Part shown: positions 7,461 to 15,490 of the stretch, piece after piece
How positions within the stretch are numbered: position 1 is the stretch's first letter
Layout: every line of letters starts with the position of its first letter
The notes under the pieces: model-generated
The model's database searches: none
What the model saw: only the letters and a program-made list of their open reading frames with translations
Told to the model about the DNA's origin: nothing
Position numbers and translations under genes: made by a program
Virus record (IMG/VR): IMGVR_UViG_3300047276_000388
Coordinates: 1 to 36,343 of that record
Direction: 5' to 3' (one strand)
DNA length: 36,343 nt
DNA from: a virus

Positions 7461-8185
7461 AGATCGTCGCCGGGATGTTGATCCACAACGCCATCACCCA
7501 CGACCGCCTCGAGATCGCCAAGGAGGCCGTCTGGTCGCTGGCCAGCGAGGCCGACGAGGTGATCGTGTGGGACAACGGCAGCACCGACGGGACGCAGGAC
7601 TGGGTGGCGAGCATCGGCGGCCACTGCGACGTCCCGGCCGACGGCAACACGACGGGCGGGCGGGGTATGAACAACGTGGCCACCGCCGCCGCCAAGCGTG
7701 GCGACATCGTCGTCCTGACCGCCGACGACATGATCTGGCGGCCGGGCTGGCGGTCGGTGGTTGAGGAGTTCTGGTCGCACGTCGACCGCAAGGTGGCAAT
7801 CTTCTGCGGCCTGCTGGAGCCTGAGTACCCGTGGAGCGTCCCGGAGGGCGGCATCCGGGTCAACACCGTGCACGCCCTGATCCGGCCCACCGTGCCCGGC
7901 TCGGCGTGGACGTTTCGCAGCCGGGACTGGTTCGAGGCGATCGGCCCGGTGCCGGAGGTGAAGGGCCACGACGACGTCCCGACCTGCAAGCGCCTGGTGG
8001 ACCGCAACTGGCTGCTGTGCGCCGCCGACCTCGCCGAGCACCGTGGCGAGGACCGCAGCGTGTGGGGCAACAAGTCCTACCAGTACGCCCGGCCGCTCAA
8101 CACCCGAGGCTTCCCGGTCACCTCGACCCTGCCCGGTAGGATGGACGAAGACATCGCCACCCTGTCTGCCCGGGAGGCGCTGTGA
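7457..8185 (+). CDS. GT2-type glycosyltransferase
   Basis: A 242-residue GT-A fold enzyme. WDNGSTDGT at 38-46 is the nucleotide-binding motif of GT2 enzymes and TADDM at 88-92 takes the place of the metal-binding DxD. GHDDVPTCKRL later resembles the ED/DD acceptor-side acidic motif. The GTG start at 7457 overlaps the stop of the GT4 gene by four bases, so the two are translationally coupled. The pair probably builds a two-sugar or longer glycan on a virion component. The 3' end carries a possible promoter for the connector gene. Confidence 0.88.
   Translation: MKIVAGMLIHNAITHDRLEIAKEAVWSLASEADEVIVWDNGSTDGTQDWVASIGGHCDVPADGNTTGGRGMNNVATAAAKRGDIVVLTADDMIWRPGWRSVVEEFWSHVDRKVAIFCGLLEPEYPWSVPEGGIRVNTVHALIRPTVPGSAWTFRSRDWFEAIGPVPEVKGHDDVPTCKRLVDRNWLLCAADLAEHRGEDRSVWGNKSYQYARPLNTRGFPVTSTLPGRMDEDIATLSAREAL
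8137..8142 (+). promoter_or_regulatory. Possible -10 box before the connector gene
   Basis: TAGGAT, followed by GG, sits 39 bases before the GTG at 8182, inside the GT2 gene. The same TAGGATGG occurs at 19426, there in a true intergenic gap. No -35 box is seen. Confidence 0.25.
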
Positions 8186-8757
8186 AGTACGTCGAGCTGG
8201 ACGAGCTCAAGGCCATGCTGTCGATCGACGACTACGTCGACGACGAGCTGCTGAGCGGCCACATCGAGGCGGCCAGCCGCACGGTGGACGACATCTGCCA
8301 CCGCACCTTCTCGCTGGCCGGCACCGCTAGCGCCCGCACCTTCTACCCGGACTCTGGCCTGCTGTGCACCGTCGACGACATCGGCTCCACGTCAGGGCTG
8401 GTGGTCAAGGTTGACGAAGACCTCACGGGCACGTTCGAGACGACGGTAACCACCTACACCTCCCAGCCCGACAACGCTCTGGCCAAGGGCCGGCCGATCA
8501 CCCGGCTGGTGGCCTACGACGTCTACTGGCCGCAGGATCTGCGCCCCACCGTCGAGGTCACCGCCAAGTGGGGCTGGCCGGCGGTACCGGAGCCGGTGAA
8601 GTCGGCGACCGCCATCATGGCCGGACGGCTCTACAAGCGGGCTGACAGCCTGCTCGGCGTCGCCGGTTTCGGCGATCTGGGCGCCATCATGCTGCGGGCC
8701 GTCGACCCCGACGTGAAGCTGATGCTGCAGCCATACATCCGGGTGGCGGTTGGCTGA
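8182..8757 (+). CDS. Head-tail connector (adaptor) protein
   Basis: A 191-residue protein whose N-terminal half (YVELDELKAMLSIDDYVDDE, then HIEAASRTVDDICHRTF) matches the helical start of gp6/gp15-type adaptor proteins that bind beneath the portal. The middle WDVYWP-like segment (AYDVYWPQDLRPTVEVTAKW) and the VPEPVKSATAIMAGRLYKR helix are also typical, the latter resembling the IKQA..LLAARLYKR element of connectors. GTG 8182 overlaps the GT2 stop. Genes in this position nearly always supply head-tail joining. Confidence 0.85.
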   Translation: MKYVELDELKAMLSIDDYVDDELLSGHIEAASRTVDDICHRTFSLAGTASARTFYPDSGLLCTVDDIGSTSGLVVKVDEDLTGTFETTVTTYTSQPDNALAKGRPITRLVAYDVYWPQDLRPTVEVTAKWGWPAVPEPVKSATAIMAGRLYKRADSLLGVAGFGDLGAIMLRAVDPDVKLMLQPYIRVAVG

Positions 8758-9164
8758 TGGCTGGGTCGCTGTCTGACATCAAGCAGGGCCTCGCCGACCG
8801 GCTCAAGACGGTTCCGAGACTGCGGGTGGCAGCGCAGATCCCTGAGCAGGTGAACCCGCCGATGGCGGTGATCTCCAGGGCAACGGTCAACTACCACCGG
8901 GCAATGGGTGGCGGCGCCACCGAGTGGACGATGCAGGTGCAGCTGATCGCCGGCCGAATGGCGGAGAAGCAGGCGCAGCGCACCATCGACGCCTGGCTGA
9001 GCTGGGACGGCGCCCAGTCGGTCCGAGCCGCCATCGAGGCCGACGGCACCCTCGGCGGCGCTGCGCTCGACACCGTCGTCACCGACGCCGACGCCCTCGC
9101 CACCTTCCAGATCGGCGACTCCGAGTACGTCGGGGTCACGCTGAACGTGACGGTGTACGCCTGA
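8757..9164 (+). CDS. Tail completion/terminator-like protein
   Basis: A 135-residue protein starting in the stop codon of the connector (TGATG). It has an early helix (SLSDIKQGLADRLKTVPRL) followed by beta-strand-rich sequence and ends GDSEYVGVTLNVTVYA, a layout like the tail-terminator or minor tail proteins encoded just before the tail tube gene. Such proteins cap the tube and join tail to head. The assignment is by position, length and secondary-structure feel. Confidence 0.7.
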   Translation: MAGSLSDIKQGLADRLKTVPRLRVAAQIPEQVNPPMAVISRATVNYHRAMGGGATEWTMQVQLIAGRMAEKQAQRTIDAWLSWDGAQSVRAAIEADGTLGGAALDTVVTDADALATFQIGDSEYVGVTLNVTVYA

Positions 9165-9195
9165 TGGGTGGCGGGGTGCCGTCACCGGCCCGGAG

Positions 9196-9201
9196 TAGCA
9201 T
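9196..9201 (+). promoter_or_regulatory. Possible promoter of the tail tube gene
   Basis: TAGCAT in a 112-base intergenic gap; a start near 9208 would give a leader of about 70 bases before the tube gene at 9277. The -35 region is GC-rich and does not match a consensus. High demand for tube protein makes a promoter here reasonable. Confidence 0.35.
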
Positions 9202-9276
9202 GGACCCGCTGGGCCTTGCGGTCTGGCCATACGCCACAACTCACAACCGATTCTCTGATCCCGGGAGTTAGCTGGC

Positions 9277-9678
9277 ATGGCCAAGATCGTGCTTACCAAC
9301 GCTTACGTCAAGTTCAACAACCTTGACGTCAGCACCCTGTGCAACCAGGTGACCCTGTCCTCGAGCGCCAACGAGGTCGAGACCACGGCGTTCGGCACCG
9401 GGCACGTCACCCGTGTCGGCGGCCTCCGTGACGACTCCGTCAGCCTGACGTTCCACCAGGACTTCGTGCCCGCCCAGATCGACGCCGTGGTGTCGCCGCT
9501 GCTCGGCTCGCTGGCCACCGTCGTGATCGCACCGAACGGCTCGGTCGTCGGATCGGCCAACCCGACCTACACCTGCGAGGTTCTCGTGACCGAGTGGGGC
9601 TGGGAAGGCGGCGTCGGCGAGCTCGCAACCAAGGGTGTCACCTGGCCGGCCAACTCGGTCACCCGGGCCACCGCCTGA
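9277..9678 (+). CDS. Major tail (tube) protein
   Basis: A 133-residue beta-rich protein. The phrases LTNAYVKFNNLDVSTLCNQV, VETTAFGTGHVTRVGGLRD and DSVSLTFHQDFVPAQIDAVV closely resemble short siphovirus tube proteins, which stack as hexameric rings around the tape measure. GGGAG lies about ten bases before the ATG. It has its own intergenic gap upstream and is followed by the chaperone gene, the universal order in this phage type. Confidence 0.9.
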   Translation: MAKIVLTNAYVKFNNLDVSTLCNQVTLSSSANEVETTAFGTGHVTRVGGLRDDSVSLTFHQDFVPAQIDAVVSPLLGSLATVVIAPNGSVVGSANPTYTCEVLVTEWGWEGGVGELATKGVTWPANSVTRATA

Positions 9679-9702
9679 CCAACCTAGAAGGGAGCGCCAC
9701 AC

Positions 9703-9969
9703 ATGGCCTTGATGACACTCAAGGTTGTCCCTACCAAGGGCGACCCGGTGACCGTGCCGGTCACGCCGAAGGTGATTGTCGCTTGCGAGCGGCATTTCAA
9801 GAAGGGCATGGGCGAGCTGTTCGCCGCCGGTTCGGCCTCGTATGAGGCAATGGCGTTCGCCGCCCACCAGGCGATGCTGCAGTCCGGCCATGACGTGCAG
9901 CTGTTCGACGCCTGGCTTGACGGCATTGACGAGATCACAACCGAGGAGACGCCCACCGTCCCTTTGTAG
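9703..9969 (+). CDS. Tail assembly chaperone, short form (gpG-like)
   Basis: An 88-residue protein that would coat the tape measure during tail assembly. It has a beta-rich start (LKVVPTKGDPVTVPVTPKVI) and a helical remainder, with an acidic end (DEITTEETPTVPL). GAAGGGAG precedes the ATG. The last codons before the TAG form the heptamer CCCTTTG in the reading register needed for -1 slippage, so part of the product is extended into the frame ending at 10121. The short form is the major product in such systems. Confidence 0.88.
   Translation: MALMTLKVVPTKGDPVTVPVTPKVIVACERHFKKGMGELFAAGSASYEAMAFAAHQAMLQSGHDVQLFDAWLDGIDEITTEETPTVPL
9960..9966 (+). promoter_or_regulatory. -1 ribosomal frameshift slippery site
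   Basis: C CCT TTG is an X XXY YYZ heptamer in the zero frame, directly followed by the TAG stop at 9967-9969. After slipping, the ribosome reads GTA GGA ACG from 9966 and continues 51 codons to TAA at 10119-10121. Both position and register match the G/GT chaperone switch of long-tailed phages. Confidence 0.85.
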
Positions 9970-10121
9970 GAACGCTCACGATGCTGGTGGCTCAGGTGGC
10001 GGTAGCGACGTCCATCTCGCCGAATGAGCTGCTGGAGGCGCCACCGGAGATCTTCTGGGCGATGGTGCAAGTACTCATAGACCAGCAGAACGAGATCGAG
10101 AAGGCGCAGAGGCGACGGTAA
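9966..10121 (+). CDS. Chaperone extension (T part of gpGT-like fusion)
   Basis: The 51 codons reached by -1 frameshifting encode a sequence that includes SPNELLEAPPEIFWAMVQVL and the basic end QQNEIEKAQRRR. This is the typical character of the T domain, which recruits tail tube subunits. The full fusion is 139 residues. An ATG at 9981 could start it separately with a weak AGGAA upstream, but the slippery heptamer makes frameshifting much more likely. The stop TAA overlaps the next ATG. Confidence 0.85.
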   Translation, partial: VGTLTMLVAQVAVATSISPNELLEAPPEIFWAMVQVLIDQQNEIEKAQRRR

Positions 10122-10603
10122 TGGCAAGGGCGACGATCCAGGTGAACGGGCTGCAGCACACACTGCGCGCCCTGCAGGTGATCGACCCTGAGGCCATGAA
10201 GGCGTTGCGCAAGGGCTTCAAGCAGGCCGCCGAGCCGATCATCGAGAAGACGAAGCGCCGGGTCCCTGAGCGTCCGATGACCAACTGGGGCAACTGGGGC
10301 GGGCGGCTGGACTGGGACAGCAACCAGGTCAAGCGTGGCCTCAGGACGCAGATCAGCGTCGCCAAGAAGTACGCAGCCTTCCGCCTGGTGTCGAACAGCG
10401 CCGCCGGCGCCGTGTACGAGAACGCCGGCAGCAAGTCGCCGTACAGCAAGTTCACCCTCGGCCTGGTGCGCAGCGGGCAGGGCCCGGAGCCTCGCCTGCT
10501 GGTCAAGACGTGGAAAGACGAGAAGGGCATCAAGTCCATCTACACCCAAGTTGGCCGGCTGATTGACGACGCCAGCAACCGGGTAGCGCAGGCGGTGCGC
10601 TGA
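10121..10603 (+). CDS. HK97 gp10-like tail component
   Basis: A 160-residue protein with the pattern of HK97 gp10-like neck/tail proteins: an N-terminal NGLQHTLRALQVID, a helix ending QAAEPIIEKTKRRVP, a Gly/Trp segment (NWGNWGGRLDW), then strands around AAFRLVSNSAAGAVYENAGS and a C-terminal amphipathic helix (VGRLIDDASNRVAQAVR). These proteins help join or complete the tail. Its place after the chaperone and before the tape measure is unusual; it normally comes before the tube gene. TAATG couples it to the frameshifted extension. Confidence 0.75.
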   Translation: MARATIQVNGLQHTLRALQVIDPEAMKALRKGFKQAAEPIIEKTKRRVPERPMTNWGNWGGRLDWDSNQVKRGLRTQISVAKKYAAFRLVSNSAAGAVYENAGSKSPYSKFTLGLVRSGQGPEPRLLVKTWKDEKGIKSIYTQVGRLIDDASNRVAQAVR

Positions 10604-12582
10604 TGGCCATCCGCATCAACGTCGTAGGCGCCTACGACGACAAGGACATCCGGCGCGCCCAGCGGGACCTCGACAAGCTCGGCGGCGTCGCCGGCACGAC
10701 CTCGGCAACTTTCTCGCAACGGTTCGCAGACATGGGCGCCAGCATGGCGGCGTTCGGGATGACCATGACCACGAAGGTCACGCTCCCGATCGTGGCGGCT
10801 GGCGGCGCCATGTTCGCTCTGTTCACAAAGCAGGAGGATGCGCTGGCCCGCATGACCGGCGCACTCCGAGCCAACGGTGGTCAGGCCAACGTCACCGCCG
10901 AGGAGATCCAAGACCTGGCGTCTCGACTGCAGGAGACAACCACCTACGGTGACGAGGCGACGATCTCGGCGGCCGGTCTGCTGCTCACGTTCCACAAGGT
11001 TCGCAACGAGTTCGGCGAAGGCAACCGAGTGTTCGACCGGACACTGATCGCCGCGCAGGACCTCGCCGCAGCGCTAGGAACCGACCTCGAGTCGGCGACC
11101 ATGCAGCTGGCCAAGGCGCTGGAGAACCCTGAGGTCGGCCTCACTGCGCTATCCCGCTCAGGTACCACGTTCACCGAGCAGCAGAAGGACATGATCCGGG
11201 CGATGGTCGACGCCGGCGACACGCTCGGCGCACAGAAGATGATTCTGGAAACCGTCGAGAGCCAGTACGGCGGCATGGCCGAAACGATGGCGGGCACGTC
11301 TTCGGGTCGCATCAAGCAGGCGTTCAACGAGCTGGGCGACGCCGGCGAGCAGTTCGGCGAGATCATCGCCAACGTCGTCGACAAGTTCACGGCCGGACTC
11401 AAGGCGGTCGGCGAGTTCCTGAAGAACCTGTCACCGGAAATGCGGGAACTCATCGTGACCGGTGCGGCGATCGCCGCCGCCATCGGGCCGGTGCTGCTGA
11501 TCGTCGGCAAGCTCATGGGCGCCATCGTCGCCATCAAGGGCGTGTTCGCCGGCCTTGCCGCCGCTGTGTCGGCGCCGGTGCTGATCGTCGTCGCCATCAT
11601 CGCCGCCCTCGTTGCCGCCTTCGTCATCGCCTGGCAGCGCTCCGAGGAGTTCCGCAACACGGTCACGAAGGTCTTCAACGAAGTCCGAGACGCCGTCATC
11701 GGGGCCTGGGAGGGCTTCATCAAGCCGGCGCTTGACGACCTTGTGGCCGCCTTCGAGAACCACATTGCACCGGCGCTTGACAACCTCGCCGCCAAGTTCA
11801 ACGAAGTGTGGCCGAGCATCTCGTCGGCGCTGGCCAGTTTCTGGGGCTACGCCCAACCGGTCCTGCAGTTCCTCGTCAACATTCTCACGAACGTGCTCAT
11901 CCCGGTGCTCGGATTTCTGCTCAACACAGCGTTCACCGTGTTCACCGGCATGGCCGGATTCTTGGCCGGGGCGTGGACCAACGTTTTCCAGCCGACGTTG
12001 TCGGGCATCTCCTCGATCGTCAGAAACGTCGTCATCCCGGCGTTCATGTTCCTGTGGAACGTGGCAAGGACCGTCTGGTCGGGCGTCTCGGGCGCCATCT
12101 CAACGGCCTGGGGCTTCATGGCCGGCGTGTTCGAGTCCATCAAGGGCGGCATCTCCGGTGTGGCCACTTGGTTCAGCGACCGGGTGAACGACATCAAGGG
12201 CGTGTTCTCCGGCATTGCCGACGCCATCTCGGGGCCGTTCCAGGTGGCGTTCGACGCCGTGAAGGCGATCTGGAACAACACTCTGGGTGGCAAGGGCGTC
12301 ACCATTCCCGACATCCCGGGCTTGCCGGGCCGTGGCCAGCGGTTCGAGTTCCCGACCTTCGACAAGGGCGGCATGGTGCCCGGTATCCCGGGTGAGCCGC
12401 AGCTGGCGATCGTGCATGCCGGCGAGATGATCCTGCGGCGCAGCGAGATCGACGGCTACCGGAACCGGCCAGAGCAGGGCGGCGGCCGCTCCGGCGACGT
12501 CTACGTCACGGTCAACAAGACCGACGCCAACCCGTATGACATCGGCCGGGAGCTGCTGTGGCAGATGAAGGTGGCCGGCTGA
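10603..12582 (+). CDS. Tape measure protein
   Basis: A 659-residue protein that sets tail length and is ejected at infection. The first 270 residues carry the usual tape measure core (SATFSQRFADMGASMAAFGM, YGDEATISAAGLLLTFHKV, ATMQLAKALENPEVGLTALS). Residues about 279-346 are strongly hydrophobic with two to three probable membrane-spanning stretches. A Trp-rich helical stretch follows, and the C-terminus has FDKGGMVPGIPGEPQLAIVH plus AGEMILRR near 585-611, a widespread tape measure ending. At about 0.15 nm per residue the tail would be near 100 nm. The start overlaps the previous stop (TGATG). Confidence 0.95.
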   Translation: MAIRINVVGAYDDKDIRRAQRDLDKLGGVAGTTSATFSQRFADMGASMAAFGMTMTTKVTLPIVAAGGAMFALFTKQEDALARMTGALRANGGQANVTAEEIQDLASRLQETTTYGDEATISAAGLLLTFHKVRNEFGEGNRVFDRTLIAAQDLAAALGTDLESATMQLAKALENPEVGLTALSRSGTTFTEQQKDMIRAMVDAGDTLGAQKMILETVESQYGGMAETMAGTSSGRIKQAFNELGDAGEQFGEIIANVVDKFTAGLKAVGEFLKNLSPEMRELIVTGAAIAAAIGPVLLIVGKLMGAIVAIKGVFAGLAAAVSAPVLIVVAIIAALVAAFVIAWQRSEEFRNTVTKVFNEVRDAVIGAWEGFIKPALDDLVAAFENHIAPALDNLAAKFNEVWPSISSALASFWGYAQPVLQFLVNILTNVLIPVLGFLLNTAFTVFTGMAGFLAGAWTNVFQPTLSGISSIVRNVVIPAFMFLWNVARTVWSGVSGAISTAWGFMAGVFESIKGGISGVATWFSDRVNDIKGVFSGIADAISGPFQVAFDAVKAIWNNTLGGKGVTIPDIPGLPGRGQRFEFPTFDKGGMVPGIPGEPQLAIVHAGEMILRRSEIDGYRNRPEQGGGRSGDVYVTVNKTDANPYDIGRELLWQMKVAG

Positions 12583-13439
12583 TGGCAACCGCAACGCTCA
12601 CCTACAACGGCCTGACCATCGGCGTCGGCAGCGACTTCCGGGTCGTCGAGCTCGAGGGGCTGTGGGAGACGCCGGACGTCCGCACCTCCGACGTGGACCG
12701 GGCGAGGGCCCACGGCCAGTGGGCCGGGGTGGATCTGCTCGGCGGCCGGGCGATCACCGCCACCGTGCAGGCCAACGCCGACCTGGGAGATCCGGCGTGG
12801 GGCACACTGCAGCAGGCGCTGCGGGCGACCGGCCCAGAGCTGCCGCTGAGCGTCGAGCTCAGCGGTTACGCCAACGGCCGGGCGCTGGTGGCGAACGCCC
12901 GGGTGCGCCGGCTGGCGGTGCCCGTCGACGTGGAGCGCTACCAGTTCGGCGTGCCGCGGGTGGTCGTCGAGTGGTGGGCGACCGACCCCCGCCTCTACGA
13001 CGCCCAGCTGACCACCGCCTCGGCGCAGGTGTCGGCGCCGACCGGCACGGGCCTCGTGTTCGACGCCACCTTCGACCTGTACTTCTACGACCCCAACGAC
13101 GGCCCGCCGGTGGTGCCGTCGGGCGTGGTGTCGGTGTCCAACGACGGCAACTTCTCCGCCCCGTGGGTCGCCGAGATTGCCGGGCCGGTCACCGACCCGC
13201 GCATCGAGAACGTCACGACGGGGCAGACGCTGCGGTTCCGGGGGACGGTCAACGGCGGGCAGGTGCTTCGTGTCGACTCGCAGGCCCGTTCGGTCACCCT
13301 GGACGGCGGCTCGAGGTACTCGTGGCTGCTGCCACGGTCCCGCTGGTTCGACGTGGTGCCAGGGGTCAATCAGGTGCGGTTCGCTGCGGTGGGCGGTACG
13401 GGTGCTGGGACGCTGACCTTCCGGTCGGCGTGGATCTAG
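12582..13439 (+). CDS. Distal tail (Dit-like) protein
   Basis: A 285-residue beta-rich protein following the tape measure, where siphoviruses encode the distal tail hub. The N-terminal half (VVELEGLWETPDVRTSDVDR with DLLGGRAITATVQANAD) is the Dit-type domain seen in many actinophages, and RVVVEWWATDPRLYDAQ is the recurrent linker to the C-terminal galectin-like domain. The ending LTFRSAWI is also common in this family. ATG 12582 overlaps the tape measure stop. Residue-level function is not inferable. Confidence 0.85.
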   Translation: MATATLTYNGLTIGVGSDFRVVELEGLWETPDVRTSDVDRARAHGQWAGVDLLGGRAITATVQANADLGDPAWGTLQQALRATGPELPLSVELSGYANGRALVANARVRRLAVPVDVERYQFGVPRVVVEWWATDPRLYDAQLTTASAQVSAPTGTGLVFDATFDLYFYDPNDGPPVVPSGVVSVSNDGNFSAPWVAEIAGPVTDPRIENVTTGQTLRFRGTVNGGQVLRVDSQARSVTLDGGSRYSWLLPRSRWFDVVPGVNQVRFAAVGGTGAGTLTFRSAWI

Positions 13440-13448
13440 GAGACGAAC

Positions 13449-14381
13449 ATGGCAATGAGGACTGAGGCGACGTTCATCCAGGCGAACGCTCACCCGGCGG
13501 AGAACGTCCGGCTGGCGCTGGGCGGGATCTTCGGGGTGGACGCCGGGGCGTTCAGCGGCGGCGTCGGGGCGCTCGATCCCGGCCACGGGCTGCAGCGGCC
13601 CGGGGCGCTGGCGGTGTCGGAGAACGGCGGCACGCCGGACATGAGCGTCGACGTGGCAGCAGGCGGCGCCTGGATTCGGGGTACCGAGTCGGCGTCGCAG
13701 GGCTGCTACCACGTCTACAACGACGCCACCGAGAACGTGGCGGTGGCCACCTCCGACGTCAACAATCCCCGCATCGACCTGGTGGTGGTGCGGGTGGCTG
13801 ACGACTCGTACTCCGGCAGCGACAACCAGGCGACCCTCGAGGTCGTCACCGGCACACCCGGGTCGTCGCCCAGCGTGCCCGCGGTGCCCGACAACGCCCT
13901 GGTGCTGGCCCGCATCGACGTGGCGGCGAACGTCTCGTCGATCACCGACGCCGCCATCACGCCGGTGGCGACCCTCGCCCGCCCGTGGAACACGGCGTGG
14001 GGCGTGCTGGCGGTCGGGGTGGACACCTCCGAGCGGACCAACCGCACGACGTCGGCGGACATCGCCTCGGGCGTGTCGGTGGCCGTCGACGTGCCGGCGG
14101 GACGCCGGGTCGTGGTGCGGGCGCAGGTGTCCGCCGAGCAGAACAGCTCGGCGGGGCTGGTGCGGCTGTTCGTCTACAAGAACGGCTCGTCGCTGCAGAT
14201 CGTCGGCCGGGAGACGGTGGCGGCGGGCAGCAACGCCTCGCTGTCGGGTGCCGCCTACGACACGACGTCGGGCGGCTCGGTGACCTACAGCCTGCGGATG
14301 AACTCCTCGGCCGGCACCGTCGACGCCCGGGGCGACGGGATGCCCACCCAGATCATCGTCGAGGACGCCGGGCCTGCCTGA
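13449..14381 (+). CDS. Minor tail/upper baseplate protein
   Basis: A 310-residue protein beginning with an ancillary domain (residues 1-60), then SVDVAAGGAWIRGTESASQG and the string NNPRIDLVVVRVADDSYSG, which is very like the N-terminal domain of baseplate upper proteins in phages of Gram-positive hosts. VPDNALVLARIDVAAN continues that pattern. The C-terminal 130 residues look like a beta-sandwich (VDVPAGRRVVVRAQVSAEQN), perhaps for receptor or carbohydrate contact. AGGAG lies before the ATG. It is likely part of the tail tip. Confidence 0.75.
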   Translation: MAMRTEATFIQANAHPAENVRLALGGIFGVDAGAFSGGVGALDPGHGLQRPGALAVSENGGTPDMSVDVAAGGAWIRGTESASQGCYHVYNDATENVAVATSDVNNPRIDLVVVRVADDSYSGSDNQATLEVVTGTPGSSPSVPAVPDNALVLARIDVAANVSSITDAAITPVATLARPWNTAWGVLAVGVDTSERTNRTTSADIASGVSVAVDVPAGRRVVVRAQVSAEQNSSAGLVRLFVYKNGSSLQIVGRETVAAGSNASLSGAAYDTTSGGSVTYSLRMNSSAGTVDARGDGMPTQIIVEDAGPA

Positions 14382-14383
14382 CC

Positions 14384-15490
14384 GTGGCTTCCTACCGGGT
14401 GATCTGCGTCGACACGAAGTCGGGGACGCTGCTGGCAGAGGTGCCGGCGTCGGGCCTGTCCTTCGCGTCGGTGCTCAACGGGGCAGGGGAGTGCTCGTTC
14501 TCGGTGCCGCTGGGCGAGGATGCGTCGGCCGGCGTGTACGTCGACGCCACCGAGCCGGTGCGCCGCAGCATCGTGGTGGAGCGGGACGGGGTCATCGTCT
14601 GGTCGGGGATCGTGTGGGCCACCACCTACGACGACGCCTCCCGGGAGCTCGAGGTGCGGGCGGCGGAGACGTGGTCGTACTACCGGCGGCGCAACATCCA
14701 CACCACCCTGCGCTACACCCAGGTCGACCAGTTCGACATCGTCCGGGGCATCCTCACCTGGGTGCACGCCCAGACCGGCGGCGACATCGGGGTGACCCTC
14801 GGCGATGAGGTCGGGTTCTTCCTGCGTGACCGGGAGTACCTGATCTGGGACGCCAAGAACGTCGGGGACGCCATCGAGGAACTCGCCGACGTCATCGGCG
14901 GCTTCGACTTCTACATCGACGCCGCCTGGGGTGACGACGGGCGGCTGGTGAAGCGGCTGCGGCTGTTCCTGCTGCGACGGGGCCGGCCGCCGGCGGAGAC
15001 CGACCTGATCTTCGAGGTGGGCCGCAACGTGGTGGAGTGGACGTGGCCCAACGACGGCACCCGCTACGCCAACCGGGTGGTGGCGTTCGGCGCCGGCCAG
15101 GACAACATGAGGCTGCGGGCGCAGGCGGTGGTCGCCACCGCCCAGCTCAACGCCGGCTACCCGCTGATCGACGACGTCATCTCCGACAACGACGTGACCC
15201 GCCTGTCGACGCTGCGGGCGAAGGCGGACCAGCAGCTGGCCGACCTGTCCCAGCCGGTGGTGCTGCCCGAGGTGACCGTTCGAGCCGACGAGCTGCCGCT
15301 GTTCGGCGCCTACGAGCTGGGCGACGGCTGCCGGTTCGTGTGCCCGCCGGGGGTGTCGCCACGATTCCCCGACGGCATCGAGGTCGCCCGCCGGATCGTC
15401 GGCTGGCAGGTGCGAGTGAGTGACGAAGGCACCGACGAGGTGCGCCTGAGCCTGGGAGCGGAGGACGATGCCAAGCAGCCTGCACCCTGA
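14384..15490 (+). CDS. Tail tip protein (hub/Tal N-terminal-like)
   Basis: A 368-residue protein starting at GTG 14384, two bases after the previous stop. The opening (VASYRVICVDTKSGTLLAEV, then SGLSFASVLNGAGECSFSVP), the DGVIVWSGIVWATTYDDASR segment and the ETWSYYRRRNIHTTLRY segment are typical of the tail-tip protein that closes the tube in actinophages. A late segment (GAYELGDGCRFVCPPGV) resembles the cap domain. It overlaps the next gene by 23 bases. No enzyme motif is visible. Confidence 0.8.
   Translation: MASYRVICVDTKSGTLLAEVPASGLSFASVLNGAGECSFSVPLGEDASAGVYVDATEPVRRSIVVERDGVIVWSGIVWATTYDDASRELEVRAAETWSYYRRRNIHTTLRYTQVDQFDIVRGILTWVHAQTGGDIGVTLGDEVGFFLRDREYLIWDAKNVGDAIEELADVIGGFDFYIDAAWGDDGRLVKRLRLFLLRRGRPPAETDLIFEVGRNVVEWTWPNDGTRYANRVVAFGAGQDNMRLRAQAVVATAQLNAGYPLIDDVISDNDVTRLSTLRAKADQQLADLSQPVVLPEVTVRADELPLFGAYELGDGCRFVCPPGVSPRFPDGIEVARRIVGWQVRVSDEGTDEVRLSLGAEDDAKQPAP

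Noticed and set aside
12501-13712. Long minus-strand frame of about 400 codons
   Set aside because: It is antisense to the distal tail gene, has Arg/His/Gly-rich low-quality sequence and no recognisable domain.
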